Shown: positions 8,833 through 17,809 of the stretch, piece by piece
How the letters are laid out: every line of letters begins with the position of its first letter
Numbering within the stretch: position 1 is the stretch's first letter
Source: GYS-P2D sp964414425
GTDB lineage: Bacteria; Bacteroidota; Bacteroidia; Chitinophagales; Saprospiraceae
Direction: 5' to 3'
Assembly: GCA_964414425.1 (NCBI GenBank)
Contig: CAYPWL010000001.1
Coordinates: forward strand, 186,001-250,000
Length of the DNA: 64,000 nucleotides
The notes under the pieces: generated by a model
Databases searched by the model: none
Seen by the model: the letters and a program-made list of their open reading frames with translations, nothing else
What the model was told of the DNA's origin: nothing
Position numbers and translations under genes: made by a program

Positions 8833-11082
8833 ATGTATAGACTATTTATTCACAGCCTTACCATTTGCGGCATTGTATGCCTGAGCGCATCACAGCTCGA
8901 GGGCCAAGACCAGCGTGTTAATCAAGAAGATTATAAGATCCGCATTATAAAGACCGTAGAGAAAATTCAGGTTGATGGAATATTAGATGAGGATATCTGG
9001 ACGAGATCCGAAATCGCCACAGATTTTTGGATGTCTGAGCCCATTGATGGAGAAAAAGTACCTGAGGAGTATGATACCGAAGCGATGATCACTTATGATG
9101 ATCAATTCATCTATGTCGCCGCCAAGTGCCATAGTCCCGATCCTGTCTTAATGACTACACTAAAAAGAGATAATGGGGACATCTGGAGTGGAGATGTATT
9201 TTATGTTAATATAGACCCCCTTAACGAGACGACTAATGGTTTTGTCTTTGTAACGAATACTGCTGGAGTACAGTTTGAAGCTCTACTGGGCGGCGGTTCA
9301 TTCGTCAGAGGAGGCGGTGGAGGAGGGGGCAACTTTACTCAAGCATGGGATCAGACTTGGTTTTCTGAAGCCAAAGTTTATGATACCTATTGGACTGTCG
9401 AAATAGCGATTCCATTCAAATCCTTGAGATATGCAGACAAAGAAGAATGGGGGATTAACTTCTCAAGAGGACTCAGCTCACAGAACCAGTTCCACTCATG
9501 GGTGCCCATACCCGTCCAATTCATGACTATAGACCTTGGGCATACTGGTGCTCTCATATGGGATGATGCTCCGAAAAAATCTAAATCTAACATCTCAGTA
9601 ATACCCTATGTTCTTGCCTCAAATACTAAGGATATTGAAAACGCTGAAGACGCCGTTAATAATCTCAGAGTAGGAGGTGATGCAAAAATTGCAGTCACAC
9701 CTAGTCTCAATCTTGATTTGACAATAAATCCGGATTTCTCACAAGTCGATGTCGACGAGCAGGTTACCAATCTTACTACTGTCAATATCCGATTTCCTGA
9801 GCGTCGCCTTTTCTTCTTGGAGAACAGTGACATATTCAGTGAGATCGGCATTCCTCCCATGAGACCATTCTTCTCAAGGCGAATAGGCTTAGATGAAGAT
9901 GGTGCCCCCATACCAATATCCTACGGAGCCAGATTGTCTGGTAATGTCAATAAAGATCTCCGAGTAGGCGTCATGAATCTCCAAACCAGAGAGACAGATG
10001 ATTTCTCTGGGCAAAACTATACCTCTTTATCTCTCAATCAACAAGTCTTCGGTAGATCTCAACTCAAAGGATACTTTCATAATAGACAGAGCACTACTGA
10101 TGATAATGACCCCTCCAATGATTCTAATAGGGTAGGTGGGGTAGAGTACACTTATCTCTCCAATGATAGCAAGTGGAGAGGAATTGCTGGATTTGGCCTA
10201 TCATGGACACCAGAGTTAACAGATGACAACTACTTCTATAATCTCGCATTAGGTCGAGATACACGGACATTTAGTTTCTATTCTAATATTGCCGGAGTTG
10301 GCAACAACTATAGATCAGATGTGGGGTTCATCCCGAGGTTAGATCATTTTGATGCAGAGTTAGACACAACCGTACAGATCGGGTTTCATCATGGATTTAC
10401 AACAGCCAGTTATCGTCTATTTCCTGAGAATAGTAATACGATCAACTCCCACGTATTTAATGTGCGCAACATCCTCGATTATACTCGGGATGGCTTAAAT
10501 CTAATCCAAAATCGTACAATCCTGTCTTATCAGCTCAATATGAATAATACCAGTGGAGTATTCTTCAATTTCAATCATGATCAACAAGGGTTGATTCGTC
10601 CATTCACCTTTACAGAAAATCCATTGTCTGTAGGTCGCTATAACTTCAATTATGCTGAAGTTGGATATGACAGTGATCGCAGAAAACAGTTCTTTTATAG
10701 CCTAAGTTATCTTAATGGTGGTTTTTATAATGGTGAAAGAACTGAATATGCACTCCGATTGTCATATCGGACTCAACCTTGGGGAAACTTCGGTCTCAAC
10801 TTTGTGTACAATGAGTTAGACTTACCATCAGAGTTTGGTGATAGCGCGTTCTATCTCATTAGCTCTCGTATGGAGATAAATTTCTCCCGTAATATTTTCT
10901 GGACAACATTCTTACAGTTTAACACACAACAAAACAACTTCAATATCAACAGTAGGATTCAGTGGAGATTCAAACCACTCAGTGATTTATTCTTAGTATA
11001 CACCGATAACTATGCAACAGATATCTGGGGCCCTACAAATCGGGGGATAGTGTTGAAGATGAATTACTGGATTAACTTGTAA
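8833..11082 (+). CDS. Secreted/outer-membrane protein with CBM9-like domain and DUF5916 barrel
   Basis: A signal peptide (residues about 1-25 from the ATG at 8833, ending near SQLEGQ) is followed by a CBM9-like beta-sandwich (about 35-240, with IQVDGILDEDIW and WSGDVFYVNIDP). The rest is a DUF5916 region (about 245-749), starting near SNISVIPYVL, with alternating aromatic strands typical of an outer-membrane beta-barrel. The Gly run GGGGGGG (near residue 165) is an internal loop. The protein ends in an aromatic-rich strand. Members of this family are common in Bacteroidota and are thought to be outer-membrane proteins; ligand binding by the CBM9 part is inferred. No SusC/SusD pair is nearby. 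Confidence 0.85.
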   Translation: MYRLFIHSLTICGIVCLSASQLEGQDQRVNQEDYKIRIIKTVEKIQVDGILDEDIWTRSEIATDFWMSEPIDGEKVPEEYDTEAMITYDDQFIYVAAKCHSPDPVLMTTLKRDNGDIWSGDVFYVNIDPLNETTNGFVFVTNTAGVQFEALLGGGSFVRGGGGGGGNFTQAWDQTWFSEAKVYDTYWTVEIAIPFKSLRYADKEEWGINFSRGLSSQNQFHSWVPIPVQFMTIDLGHTGALIWDDAPKKSKSNISVIPYVLASNTKDIENAEDAVNNLRVGGDAKIAVTPSLNLDLTINPDFSQVDVDEQVTNLTTVNIRFPERRLFFLENSDIFSEIGIPPMRPFFSRRIGLDEDGAPIPISYGARLSGNVNKDLRVGVMNLQTRETDDFSGQNYTSLSLNQQVFGRSQLKGYFHNRQSTTDDNDPSNDSNRVGGVEYTYLSNDSKWRGIAGFGLSWTPELTDDNYFYNLALGRDTRTFSFYSNIAGVGNNYRSDVGFIPRLDHFDAELDTTVQIGFHHGFTTASYRLFPENSNTINSHVFNVRNILDYTRDGLNLIQNRTILSYQLNMNNTSGVFFNFNHDQQGLIRPFTFTENPLSVGRYNFNYAEVGYDSDRRKQFFYSLSYLNGGFYNGERTEYALRLSYRTQPWGNFGLNFVYNELDLPSEFGDSAFYLISSRMEINFSRNIFWTTFLQFNTQQNNFNINSRIQWRFKPLSDLFLVYTDNYATDIWGPTNRGIVLKMNYWINL

Positions 11083-11397
11083 GCTAAGTGATATAAAACA
11101 ATGGTCAGAAAGTGATCAGATAGCTGAGACCGTTTATTCATATGAATAAAGATCATCATCTAATGCAGTATTTTTCTTTTTGATATTGACTCAATTATGT
11201 TGATGAAAGATGCCATGATTCCTGTTCAACTTATAACTAAACTTATCCAAATATTTGAGTAGAAGATACCCTCCACACTATATCTATTTAACATAATATA
11301 TATTATAGGTTTATTAGTAAGCTTGTAGAATATCAGAACAACCCATTAGAATGATTCTCATACAACGCTTAAAGTTGATTATAGTAATTTTACAGCG
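11083..11397. other. Non-coding stretch, nothing recognised
   Basis: About 315 AT-rich bases between the DUF5916 gene and a gene remnant. I see no gene, RNA or convincing hairpin here. Confidence 0.5.
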
Positions 11398-11634
11398 ATG
11401 GTTGAATATCTTACAATATTGTTTTTGATCTTCGCTGTGATTAATCCATCAACCCTACTTGTGTAAATTATAATTGGACTGACATGTATTATGCTATTAG
11501 CAGCAAGTTGATTACAAGAAAAAATAGGTAACTACGGAATAATTGTGATTAGTAAGATCATGGGTTTGATCTTAGCATCATATGGGGTTCAAAGCATATT
11601 TACCGGTATAAATCATTTTTTCTTGAATAGATGA
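11398..11634 (+). pseudogene. Remnant of a MarC-family membrane protein gene
   Basis: One continuous frame from ATG 11398 to TGA 11632-11634 carries two in-frame stops (TAA at 11464, and TGA after LLAAS). The first block, MVEYLTILFLIFAVINPST, looks like the MarC N-terminal helix with its conserved N-P. The last block reads NYGIIVISKIMGLILASYG, then VQSIFTGI, matching the MarC C-terminal pattern GxNVIxRIMGLILAAxAVQFIxxGI. Intact MarC proteins are about 200 residues and this frame has about 78 codons, so the middle has been deleted as well. No function is expected to remain. Confidence 0.7.
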
Positions 11635-11667
11635 TTCGTCAATACCCAACATTGATTAGCCTCTGAG

Positions 11668-12681
11668 TCACAACGACTTCACACACCTGAAGCCCGTGTG
11701 ATTCAACCCTGTATCAGTTGTACTGCCCATACGACGAGCATTACGATATCCTGAGCAATAATCATCATTGCACAGAAATGATCCTCCTCGGACAACTTTT
11801 TCTTGTTGATAAGGCATGTTTGGATTAAATCCTTTGTCAGGCTGGAGATTCCCTTGAGCGTTTTTCTTCTTGGAATAAAAACTTACATCATACCAGTCAT
11901 CACACCATTCCCATACATTACCAGCCATGTCATACAAGCCATAACCATTCGGCTCATATGACCTCACTGGAGCCGTGCCAGTGTAACCATCCAGAGCTGT
12001 ATTAGAAACTGGAAATAAGCCTTGAAAGTAATTCGCCTTAGCTTGTCCTGAATTAACAGATTCATTGCCCCAAGGATAAATCATATTTATGAGCCCTCCA
12101 CGGGCCGCCCATTCCCACTCTGACTCAGTAGGTAATCTCTTACCAGCCCAATCTGCATAAGCTTTAGCATCTTTCCAGGCAATTTGAACAACTGGGTGAT
12201 TCATTATGTGTGAGATATCAGAGTTAGGTCCGGTGGGATGACGCCAGTTCGCACCGATCTGCCACTGCCACCATTGACTGACATCTGTGTAACCGTTGAC
12301 TCTATCTGGTGCTGTAAACACCAATGCTCCTGGCATCAATACACTGTCAGGAGGCTTAGGAGTACCAGGAGCTAATTGTTCTTTAAGTTCATCCCAGTTT
12401 ATGGGTTGCTCTGCTATGGTTATGTAACCTGTTTCTTTTACAAATGATGAGAATTCTTCATTTGTCACCTCTGACTCATCCATTAAGAAAGACTCTATAA
12501 TGACTTGATGCTTAGGATATTCATTTCGACTGGCCTGTTCATTATCACCCCCCATATCATAAACACCTGAGGGGATCAATACCATACCGTCTACAGCAGA
12601 TTTAGGTGGTTGATCAGATTGCCAACTACACGCATACAGAACGCATATGGACAAAACATAAAAGAGCTGTGAATAACTCAT
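11668..12681 (-). CDS. Formylglycine-generating-enzyme-like (SUMF1) lipoprotein
   Basis: The start at ATG 12681 gives a lipoprotein signal (MSYSQLFYVLSICVLYAC, Cys at about residue 18) and the upstream 24 codons were dropped. The remainder is an FGE-sulfatase domain: MVLIPSG, the D..EVTNEEF motif, RLPTESEWEWAARGG, MAGNVWEWCDDWY and a C-terminal GFRC. The segment RGGSFLCNDDYC keeps both cysteines at the positions of the FGE copper/active-site pair (SUMF1 C336/C341), so it may be catalytic rather than a GldJ/GldK-like structural relative. FGE converts a sulfatase Cys/Ser to formylglycine. No sulfatase is within this window, so the substrate is unknown. It is divergent from the ECF sigma gene, and a palindrome sits between them. 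Confidence 0.85.
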   Translation of the reverse strand: MSYSQLFYVLSICVLYACSWQSDQPPKSAVDGMVLIPSGVYDMGGDNEQASRNEYPKHQVIIESFLMDESEVTNEEFSSFVKETGYITIAEQPINWDELKEQLAPGTPKPPDSVLMPGALVFTAPDRVNGYTDVSQWWQWQIGANWRHPTGPNSDISHIMNHPVVQIAWKDAKAYADWAGKRLPTESEWEWAARGGLINMIYPWGNESVNSGQAKANYFQGLFPVSNTALDGYTGTAPVRSYEPNGYGLYDMAGNVWEWCDDWYDVSFYSKKKNAQGNLQPDKGFNPNMPYQQEKVVRGGSFLCNDDYCSGYRNARRMGSTTDTGLNHTGFRCVKSL

Positions 12682-12814
12682 ACGGTTTAAAGTAAGAATT
12701 TTATCCAAGTAGGACACTACCCTACTCTCAGTTGCAAGTTGATTCCTTCGCACTTCTATAATGAGTCATAAGTCACATGTCTTAATGTCAAAATTATGTT
12801 AATTGAATATAGAT

Positions 12815-12834
12815 AATTGGTTAATTCACCAATT
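12815..12834. promoter_or_regulatory. Inverted repeat, candidate TetR-type operator (copy 1)
   Basis: AATTGGT and ACCAATT flank a 6-nt spacer (TAATTC). The site lies 98 bases upstream of the ECF sigma start and 133 bases upstream of the FGE-like lipoprotein start. The copy at 43571-43590 has identical arms and spacing and differs at only two bases, both in the spacer. Such a pair points to one dimeric repressor acting at both places. Confidence 0.6.
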
Positions 12835-12932
12835 ATTTGTTTAACTTTATCTTATAATTACTTAAACACTTTTAGAATTATTGTATTACTATTATGTCCT
12901 GATTGTTTAATGGTTTATAAAATTTAGATCCA

Positions 12933-13421
12933 ATGACTGCTGAATTAAATAACTACACCGACTACTTAATGAGATTGGCTTATTCATTTACGAACGACTC
13001 TAATGATGCCAAAGATTTGTTTCAAGAAACAATGCTCAAAGCAATATCCAAGTTTCATCAGTTCAGACCAGGTACAAACTTAAAGGCATGGGTAACTACC
13101 ATCATGCGTAACGCCTACATTAATCAATATCGAAAGAATAAGAGACGTCGTGCGTATTCTCTCGATGAATTCGATCGTGATACGTATGCACCGACAGAAG
13201 AAAACATGTCTGAGTCAAACATGATATCAGAAGAGATTATGAAACAACTCGAAACGTTACGTCCTAATTATAAGGCTCTGTTGGAGATGATTATGAACGG
13301 ATATCAGTATGATCAGATCGCTGAGCATTATCAGTTACCATTGGGAACGGTTAAAAGCCGAATACACCTTGCACGAAAAGAATTACATCTTAAATTACAA
13401 AAGGTAGAGATCTTGAATTAA
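12933..13421 (+). CDS. ECF-type RNA polymerase sigma factor
   Basis: 162 residues, the normal size for a group IV sigma factor. Region 2 (about residues 8-80) contains DAKDLFQETMLKAI and the -10-binding helix with AWVTTIMRNAYINQYRK. Region 4 (about 105-155) contains YDQIAEHYQLPLGTVKSRIHLARKEL, an HTH. The basic linker NKRRRAYS lies between them. No anti-sigma factor gene is adjacent, so control may be transcriptional, and a candidate operator lies upstream. A strong terminator follows. Confidence 0.93.
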   Translation: MTAELNNYTDYLMRLAYSFTNDSNDAKDLFQETMLKAISKFHQFRPGTNLKAWVTTIMRNAYINQYRKNKRRRAYSLDEFDRDTYAPTEENMSESNMISEEIMKQLETLRPNYKALLEMIMNGYQYDQIAEHYQLPLGTVKSRIHLARKELHLKLQKVEILN

Positions 13422-13489
13422 TTAAGTCTTCTTTTCGTCTATAAGTTACCCTAAAGCCTAATGATGCTTTGGTGTCCAACGATCAAAAG

Positions 13490-13530
13490 AAGTCCAATAA
13501 TCAGCGCTGCTGGTTATTGGACTTTCTCTT
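13490..13530. terminator. Bidirectional terminator between sigma factor and transketolase genes
   Basis: A 16-bp stem (13490-13505 with 13509-13524, one G-U pair) has a GCT loop. A T-rich tail follows on the plus strand (TTTCTCTTT) and CTTTTG on the minus strand. It sits between two convergent genes and can serve both. Confidence 0.88.
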
Positions 13531-13593
13531 TATAAGATCAAGTGTTTTATTTAGCTTGAGAAGAGTGCGCGCACTCACATTATCAGTATCAAA

Positions 13594-15624
13594 TTAGGCT
13601 TGCTCTAACATTCCTTTCACCTGTTCAACCACATTGCTTGGGGTGAAACCAAACTTCTCATCAAGCACCGTATAAGGTGCTGAATATCCAAAATGATCGA
13701 GGCCCCATACTTTTCCGTTATGTCCAATAAGCCCTTCTAAGTTTACAGGGAGTCCTGCTGTAAGACCGAATTTCGGCACATGGTCAGGCAATATTTCTTG
13801 TTGATAGCTCTGAGCTGTAGATCTAAATACTCCTTCACTTGGGACTGATACAACTCTCACTTTTATAGTTTCTTTCAATTCTTTAGCTGCCTCATACACT
13901 GTCGCCACCTCAGAACCGTTTGCCACTAAAATCACATCTGGGTTTGGATCAGACTCATATACTACATATGCGCCCATAGAGGCCTTAGAAGCATCTTCTT
14001 TGCGAGAAGCCGTATCAATTTCTGATATATTTTGACGAGAGAAAATCAATCCTGTAGGGCTATGGTCGTTAGTAAGCGCTAATCTCCAAGATTCTGTTGT
14101 CTCCGGGCCATCGGCTGGTCTTAATACCAACAGAGAATTATACCCTTTATGATTTTTGAGCTTTTCCAATAATCGTAGCTGTGCCTCTTGTTCTACAGGC
14201 TGATGAGTTGGGCCGTCCTCCCCTACTCTAAACGCATCATGCGTCCATAAGAAGATGACTGATTGCTCCATGAGTGCAGCAACTCTAATCGCCGGCTTCA
14301 TATAATCACTGAAGGCGAAGAAGGTGGCACACACCGGGATTACACCACCGTGCAATGCCATGCCAGTACACAATGCCGCCATGGTCAACTCCGCTACTCC
14401 TGCTTGTAAAAATGCTCCACTAAAATCTCCTCGTTGAAATGCTGAAGTCTTCTTTAAGAATCCATCCGTCTTGTCACTATTGGAGAGATCAGCAGATGAC
14501 ACGATCATATTCTTCACATGATCAGCGAGATATGCTAATACCCGAGATGAGGCGTTTCTTGTTGCATCAACTGGTTTTTGCTCTATCGCATTCCAGTCAA
14601 TAAATGGTAACTCCCCTTCTATAAATGATTCTAATTGTTTGGCTAATTCTGGATTTTCAGATTGCCACTTAGCATATTTCTCGTTCTCCTTGTCGGCCTC
14701 ATCAATACGTATTTTCTTGACCTCCGCATATGCCTCCTTCACTTCTTCAAATATTACAAATGGATTAGCCGAGTCTCCTCCTAAGCCTTCAATAGTATTA
14801 CCAAAAGAAGCGTTAGACTTACCCAACGGCTTGCCATGAAGCTCTACCTCTCCTTCATAGCTTTTACCAGCCTCATCCTTAACACCTTTGCCCATGATCG
14901 TCTTGCCGATGATCAGTGTGGGCTTAGCTGTTTCATTTATACCGGCTTGTATCGCACCTCTAATAGCATCATGATCATTTCCATCGATAGTGACCACATG
15001 CCAATCCCAAGCTTCATATTTTTTAGCTGTGTCTTCACCAGTCACATCATCAACTACGGTTGAGAGCTGAATATCATTGGCATCATAAAACATGATGATA
15101 TTACCTAAGCCCAAATGTCCAGCTATTCGGCCACCACCCTGCGATATCTCTTCTTGGATACCTCCATCAGATATATATATGTAGGTTTTATGCTCAACTA
15201 CTTCTCCAAATCTTGCCGCCAAGAATCGCTCGGCAATAGCTGATCCAATACCAAAAGCATGTCCTAATCCCAATGGTCCAGAGGTATTCTCAATACCTCG
15301 CTCAACATCGACTTCGGGATGACCGGGAGTAGGACTACCCCATTGTCGGAAATTCTCAAGTTCAGAGATTGAATAATTACCCGTTAATGCCAAGGTGCTA
15401 TATAGCATGGCTGACATATGACCAGCATCCAGATAAAACCGATCACGCTTATGCCATGACATGTTATCAGGATCATACTTCAAAAATTCCGAATATAAAA
15501 TGTGCATAAAGTCTGCACCACCCATTGGCCCTCCAGGGTGTCCAGAATTGGCTTTTTCTACCATGGCGGCTGAAAGAATACGAATATTGTCCGCAGCTTT
15601 TAAAGAGAGTTCTTTATTATTCAT
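13594..15624 (-). CDS. tkt: Transketolase
   Basis: Thiamine-diphosphate enzyme of the non-oxidative pentose phosphate pathway that transfers two-carbon ketol units between sugar phosphates; cytoplasmic. Full-length single-chain form (676 residues). The N-terminal domain has ANSGHPGGPMG, the TSGPLGLGHA stretch and the ThDP/Mg motif SDGGIQEEIS (GDG in most homologues, SDG here). The middle domain has THDAFRVGEDGPTHQP, with the catalytic residues and the Glu that activates the cofactor. The C-terminal domain starts about residue 545. Start ATG 15624 has no competing site. The gene is monocistronic, ending at the bidirectional terminator. Confidence 0.97.
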   Translation of the reverse strand: MNNKELSLKAADNIRILSAAMVEKANSGHPGGPMGGADFMHILYSEFLKYDPDNMSWHKRDRFYLDAGHMSAMLYSTLALTGNYSISELENFRQWGSPTPGHPEVDVERGIENTSGPLGLGHAFGIGSAIAERFLAARFGEVVEHKTYIYISDGGIQEEISQGGGRIAGHLGLGNIIMFYDANDIQLSTVVDDVTGEDTAKKYEAWDWHVVTIDGNDHDAIRGAIQAGINETAKPTLIIGKTIMGKGVKDEAGKSYEGEVELHGKPLGKSNASFGNTIEGLGGDSANPFVIFEEVKEAYAEVKKIRIDEADKENEKYAKWQSENPELAKQLESFIEGELPFIDWNAIEQKPVDATRNASSRVLAYLADHVKNMIVSSADLSNSDKTDGFLKKTSAFQRGDFSGAFLQAGVAELTMAALCTGMALHGGVIPVCATFFAFSDYMKPAIRVAALMEQSVIFLWTHDAFRVGEDGPTHQPVEQEAQLRLLEKLKNHKGYNSLLVLRPADGPETTESWRLALTNDHSPTGLIFSRQNISEIDTASRKEDASKASMGAYVVYESDPNPDVILVANGSEVATVYEAAKELKETIKVRVVSVPSEGVFRSTAQSYQQEILPDHVPKFGLTAGLPVNLEGLIGHNGKVWGLDHFGYSAPYTVLDEKFGFTPSNVVEQVKGMLEQA

Positions 15625-15702
15625 GTATTGCTATAGGTCTTGGTCTACAATATGCGCTGCAAGGTATAAATCTTTATATGTATTATGGCTTACATATGAT
15701 GT

Positions 15703-16866
15703 CTAATTATTCTGATTAATTGCGTCTATCATGGTATCGGCTAATTCTGCCATTTCCGACTCTGTATTATAGATATTTGGTGACACCCTGATACTATTTC
15801 CTCGATACGAGAGTATAAACTGATTAGCATCTAAAACATGCTTGACCGCTTCTAATTCAACTCCTGTCTGTAGCCTTATCCCTACTAAATGATGGGCTCT
15901 CTGATCCAGAGGAGCGAGCTGAAACCCACGTTCTTGTAATAGACGGAGAGATGGAACACTGATCCGATCACAATATTCTTGTATTCCGCTCGGAGTCCAT
16001 TCTATCAGCTGCTTGACGCCATGTATCGCCATTGGGACGCTAATAAAATTGGGCGCCTCTCCCATATCATATCGATGTGCTTTTGGTTTATACTCCGACT
16101 GATAATTAACTAAGCCTGAGAAGTCCTCACTGTTCAGACGATTGAGCCAGCTATGCTCGATAGGATCGCCATCGCAGAGATGATCAGCATAATAGCTAAA
16201 CCCTATACTGTAAGGCCCCATCAACCACTTATATGAACTCGCCACGATCACATCTGCCCTGATGTCAGACTGATCAAATGGTAAGGCACCAAATGACTGT
16301 GTACCGTCAATAACTAATAGTCCACCATATCTGTCTAAAGCCTGACGTATGGCGCTCAAGTCAAACAATGTACCGTCGGCCCAATGCACATTGGAGATCG
16401 ACACAAGGAGTGTATCCTCATTTATCGCTTCTATGATGCTTGCATTCCAATCTTGCGTCCTTTGGCTTGATTCTGGAGCTTCGACGATTATGATCTCGAG
16501 GTTATGACGCTTTGCATAGGCTTCCCAGATATAGTAGTTACTTGGAAACTGCTCAGCAGGCATTACGATATTTTTCTTTCCGTTGGGCTTGATTGCTTGT
16601 GCAGCATTAGCCAAACCGTATGATACAGACGGTACTATCGCCACATTTTGCCAATCAGAAATATTCAATAACTGAGCATATGATTTCTTCAATTCTATCA
16701 CCTGCTCAAAGAAGTGTGCTTTGTTGAATTGATGAGGGCGACATTTTAGAGCCATGGCTTCCTGCCCTATTTTCAATGCTTCGTTAAGCATCGGCGACAT
16801 ATATGCCCCATTGATAAATTTCACTTCGTCGTCAAGAGAAAAATAGCTTCTTTTACAGTCTAACAT
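15703..16866 (-). CDS. Class V aminotransferase (PLP-dependent)
   Basis: Fold-type I PLP enzyme of the class V aminotransferase/cysteine desulfurase group, 387 residues. The motif ASSYKWLMGPYSIGF holds the Schiff-base Lys, the phosphate-binding region is near VPSVSYGLANAA, and VIDGTQSFG carries the Asp that contacts the pyridine nitrogen (the His of the usual DGxH motif is replaced). No desulfurase-type active-site Cys loop is evident. It resembles isopenicillin-N-epimerase-like or kynureninase-like members, and the substrate is unknown. Its start codon is only 16 bases from that of the divergent nitrilase gene. Confidence 0.85.
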   Translation of the reverse strand: MLDCKRSYFSLDDEVKFINGAYMSPMLNEALKIGQEAMALKCRPHQFNKAHFFEQVIELKKSYAQLLNISDWQNVAIVPSVSYGLANAAQAIKPNGKKNIVMPAEQFPSNYYIWEAYAKRHNLEIIIVEAPESSQRTQDWNASIIEAINEDTLLVSISNVHWADGTLFDLSAIRQALDRYGGLLVIDGTQSFGALPFDQSDIRADVIVASSYKWLMGPYSIGFSYYADHLCDGDPIEHSWLNRLNSEDFSGLVNYQSEYKPKAHRYDMGEAPNFISVPMAIHGVKQLIEWTPSGIQEYCDRISVPSLRLLQERGFQLAPLDQRAHHLVGIRLQTGVELEAVKHVLDANQFILSYRGNSIRVSPNIYNTESEMAELADTMIDAINQNN

Positions 16867-16882
16867 AGATTAACTTAATAAA

Positions 16883-17809
16883 ATGAAGTTAGCGATTATT
16901 CAGGACGGGCCAGTATATTTTGATCTCAAGAAAACCTTGGAGAAAACCCATGATCTACTTGCGGATGCAGCCAGTAGTGGCGCAGATGTCGTTGTTTTTG
17001 GAGAATGCTGGCTAACAGGTTATCCCGTATGGCTGGATATATGTTCTGATGTTAACCTCTGGGATGATCCGGATGTAAAAGCGCTTTGGTCTAAAATGCA
17101 CGCTAATTCGATCTCTGCAGAGTCAGAAGAATTCAAAAAACTGAGTACTCATGTAAAAGAATTAGGTGTACACGTGATCATCGGAGCGAATGAAAGAGTC
17201 CACTCTGGTCGTGGCAATGGTACCTTGTACAACAGCATACTCACTATAGATCAATCAGGAAACCTCGTCAATCATCATCGAAAGTTGATGCCTACTTACA
17301 CGGAGAAGTTAGTTCATGGCCTCGGTGACGGGGCTGGACTGAATGCCGTGGATACCCAACATGGTCGGATTGGCTCTTTGATCTGTTGGGAGCACTGGAT
17401 GCCGCTTGCACGCCAGACGATGCATGATGCTGGCGAAGATCTCCATATCGCTCTATGGCCTCATGTTAAGGAACTGCATCAAGTAGCAAGTCGGCACTAC
17501 GCTCATGAGGGCAGATGTTATGTAGCTGCAGTTGGCCAAGTCATGCACCAATCTGAACTACCTTCAGGCCTCAAGATCTCACCAAAAGTTACTGTTCCTG
17601 ATGACGGCATTATCATGAAAGGCGGAAGTGCAATATATGGCCCTGATGGTTCTGTTGTCGTAGAACCATTATTCGGTAAGCGAGACATAATCATCGCAGA
17701 GTTGGATCTAAGCACTTGTGTAGGCGAGCGCATGAATCTCGATGTCACCGGCCACTATCAGCGCAGTGATGTATTTGACTTTAAGATTGATCGATCGAGG
17801 ACAGAGTAG
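16883..17809 (+). CDS. Nitrilase-family carbon-nitrogen hydrolase
   Basis: 308 residues with the complete Glu-Lys-Cys triad: Glu in FGECWLTGYP (about residue 45), Lys in HHRKLMPTYTEK and Cys in SLICWEHWMPLAR (about residue 170). The CWEHWMPL form and the WP motif (ALWPHV) are those of true aliphatic/aryl nitrilases (branch 1) rather than amidases, which suggests nitrile R-CN to carboxylate plus ammonia. The substrate is unknown. It is divergent from the aminotransferase and overlaps lipB at the 3' end by 29 bases (opposite strands). Confidence 0.88.
   Translation: MKLAIIQDGPVYFDLKKTLEKTHDLLADAASSGADVVVFGECWLTGYPVWLDICSDVNLWDDPDVKALWSKMHANSISAESEEFKKLSTHVKELGVHVIIGANERVHSGRGNGTLYNSILTIDQSGNLVNHHRKLMPTYTEKLVHGLGDGAGLNAVDTQHGRIGSLICWEHWMPLARQTMHDAGEDLHIALWPHVKELHQVASRHYAHEGRCYVAAVGQVMHQSELPSGLKISPKVTVPDDGIIMKGGSAIYGPDGSVVVEPLFGKRDIIIAELDLSTCVGERMNLDVTGHYQRSDVFDFKIDRSRTE

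Noticed and set aside
9606..9911. 101-codon minus-strand frame inside the DUF5916 gene
   Set aside because: Shadow of the clearly coding plus strand; no recognisable domain.
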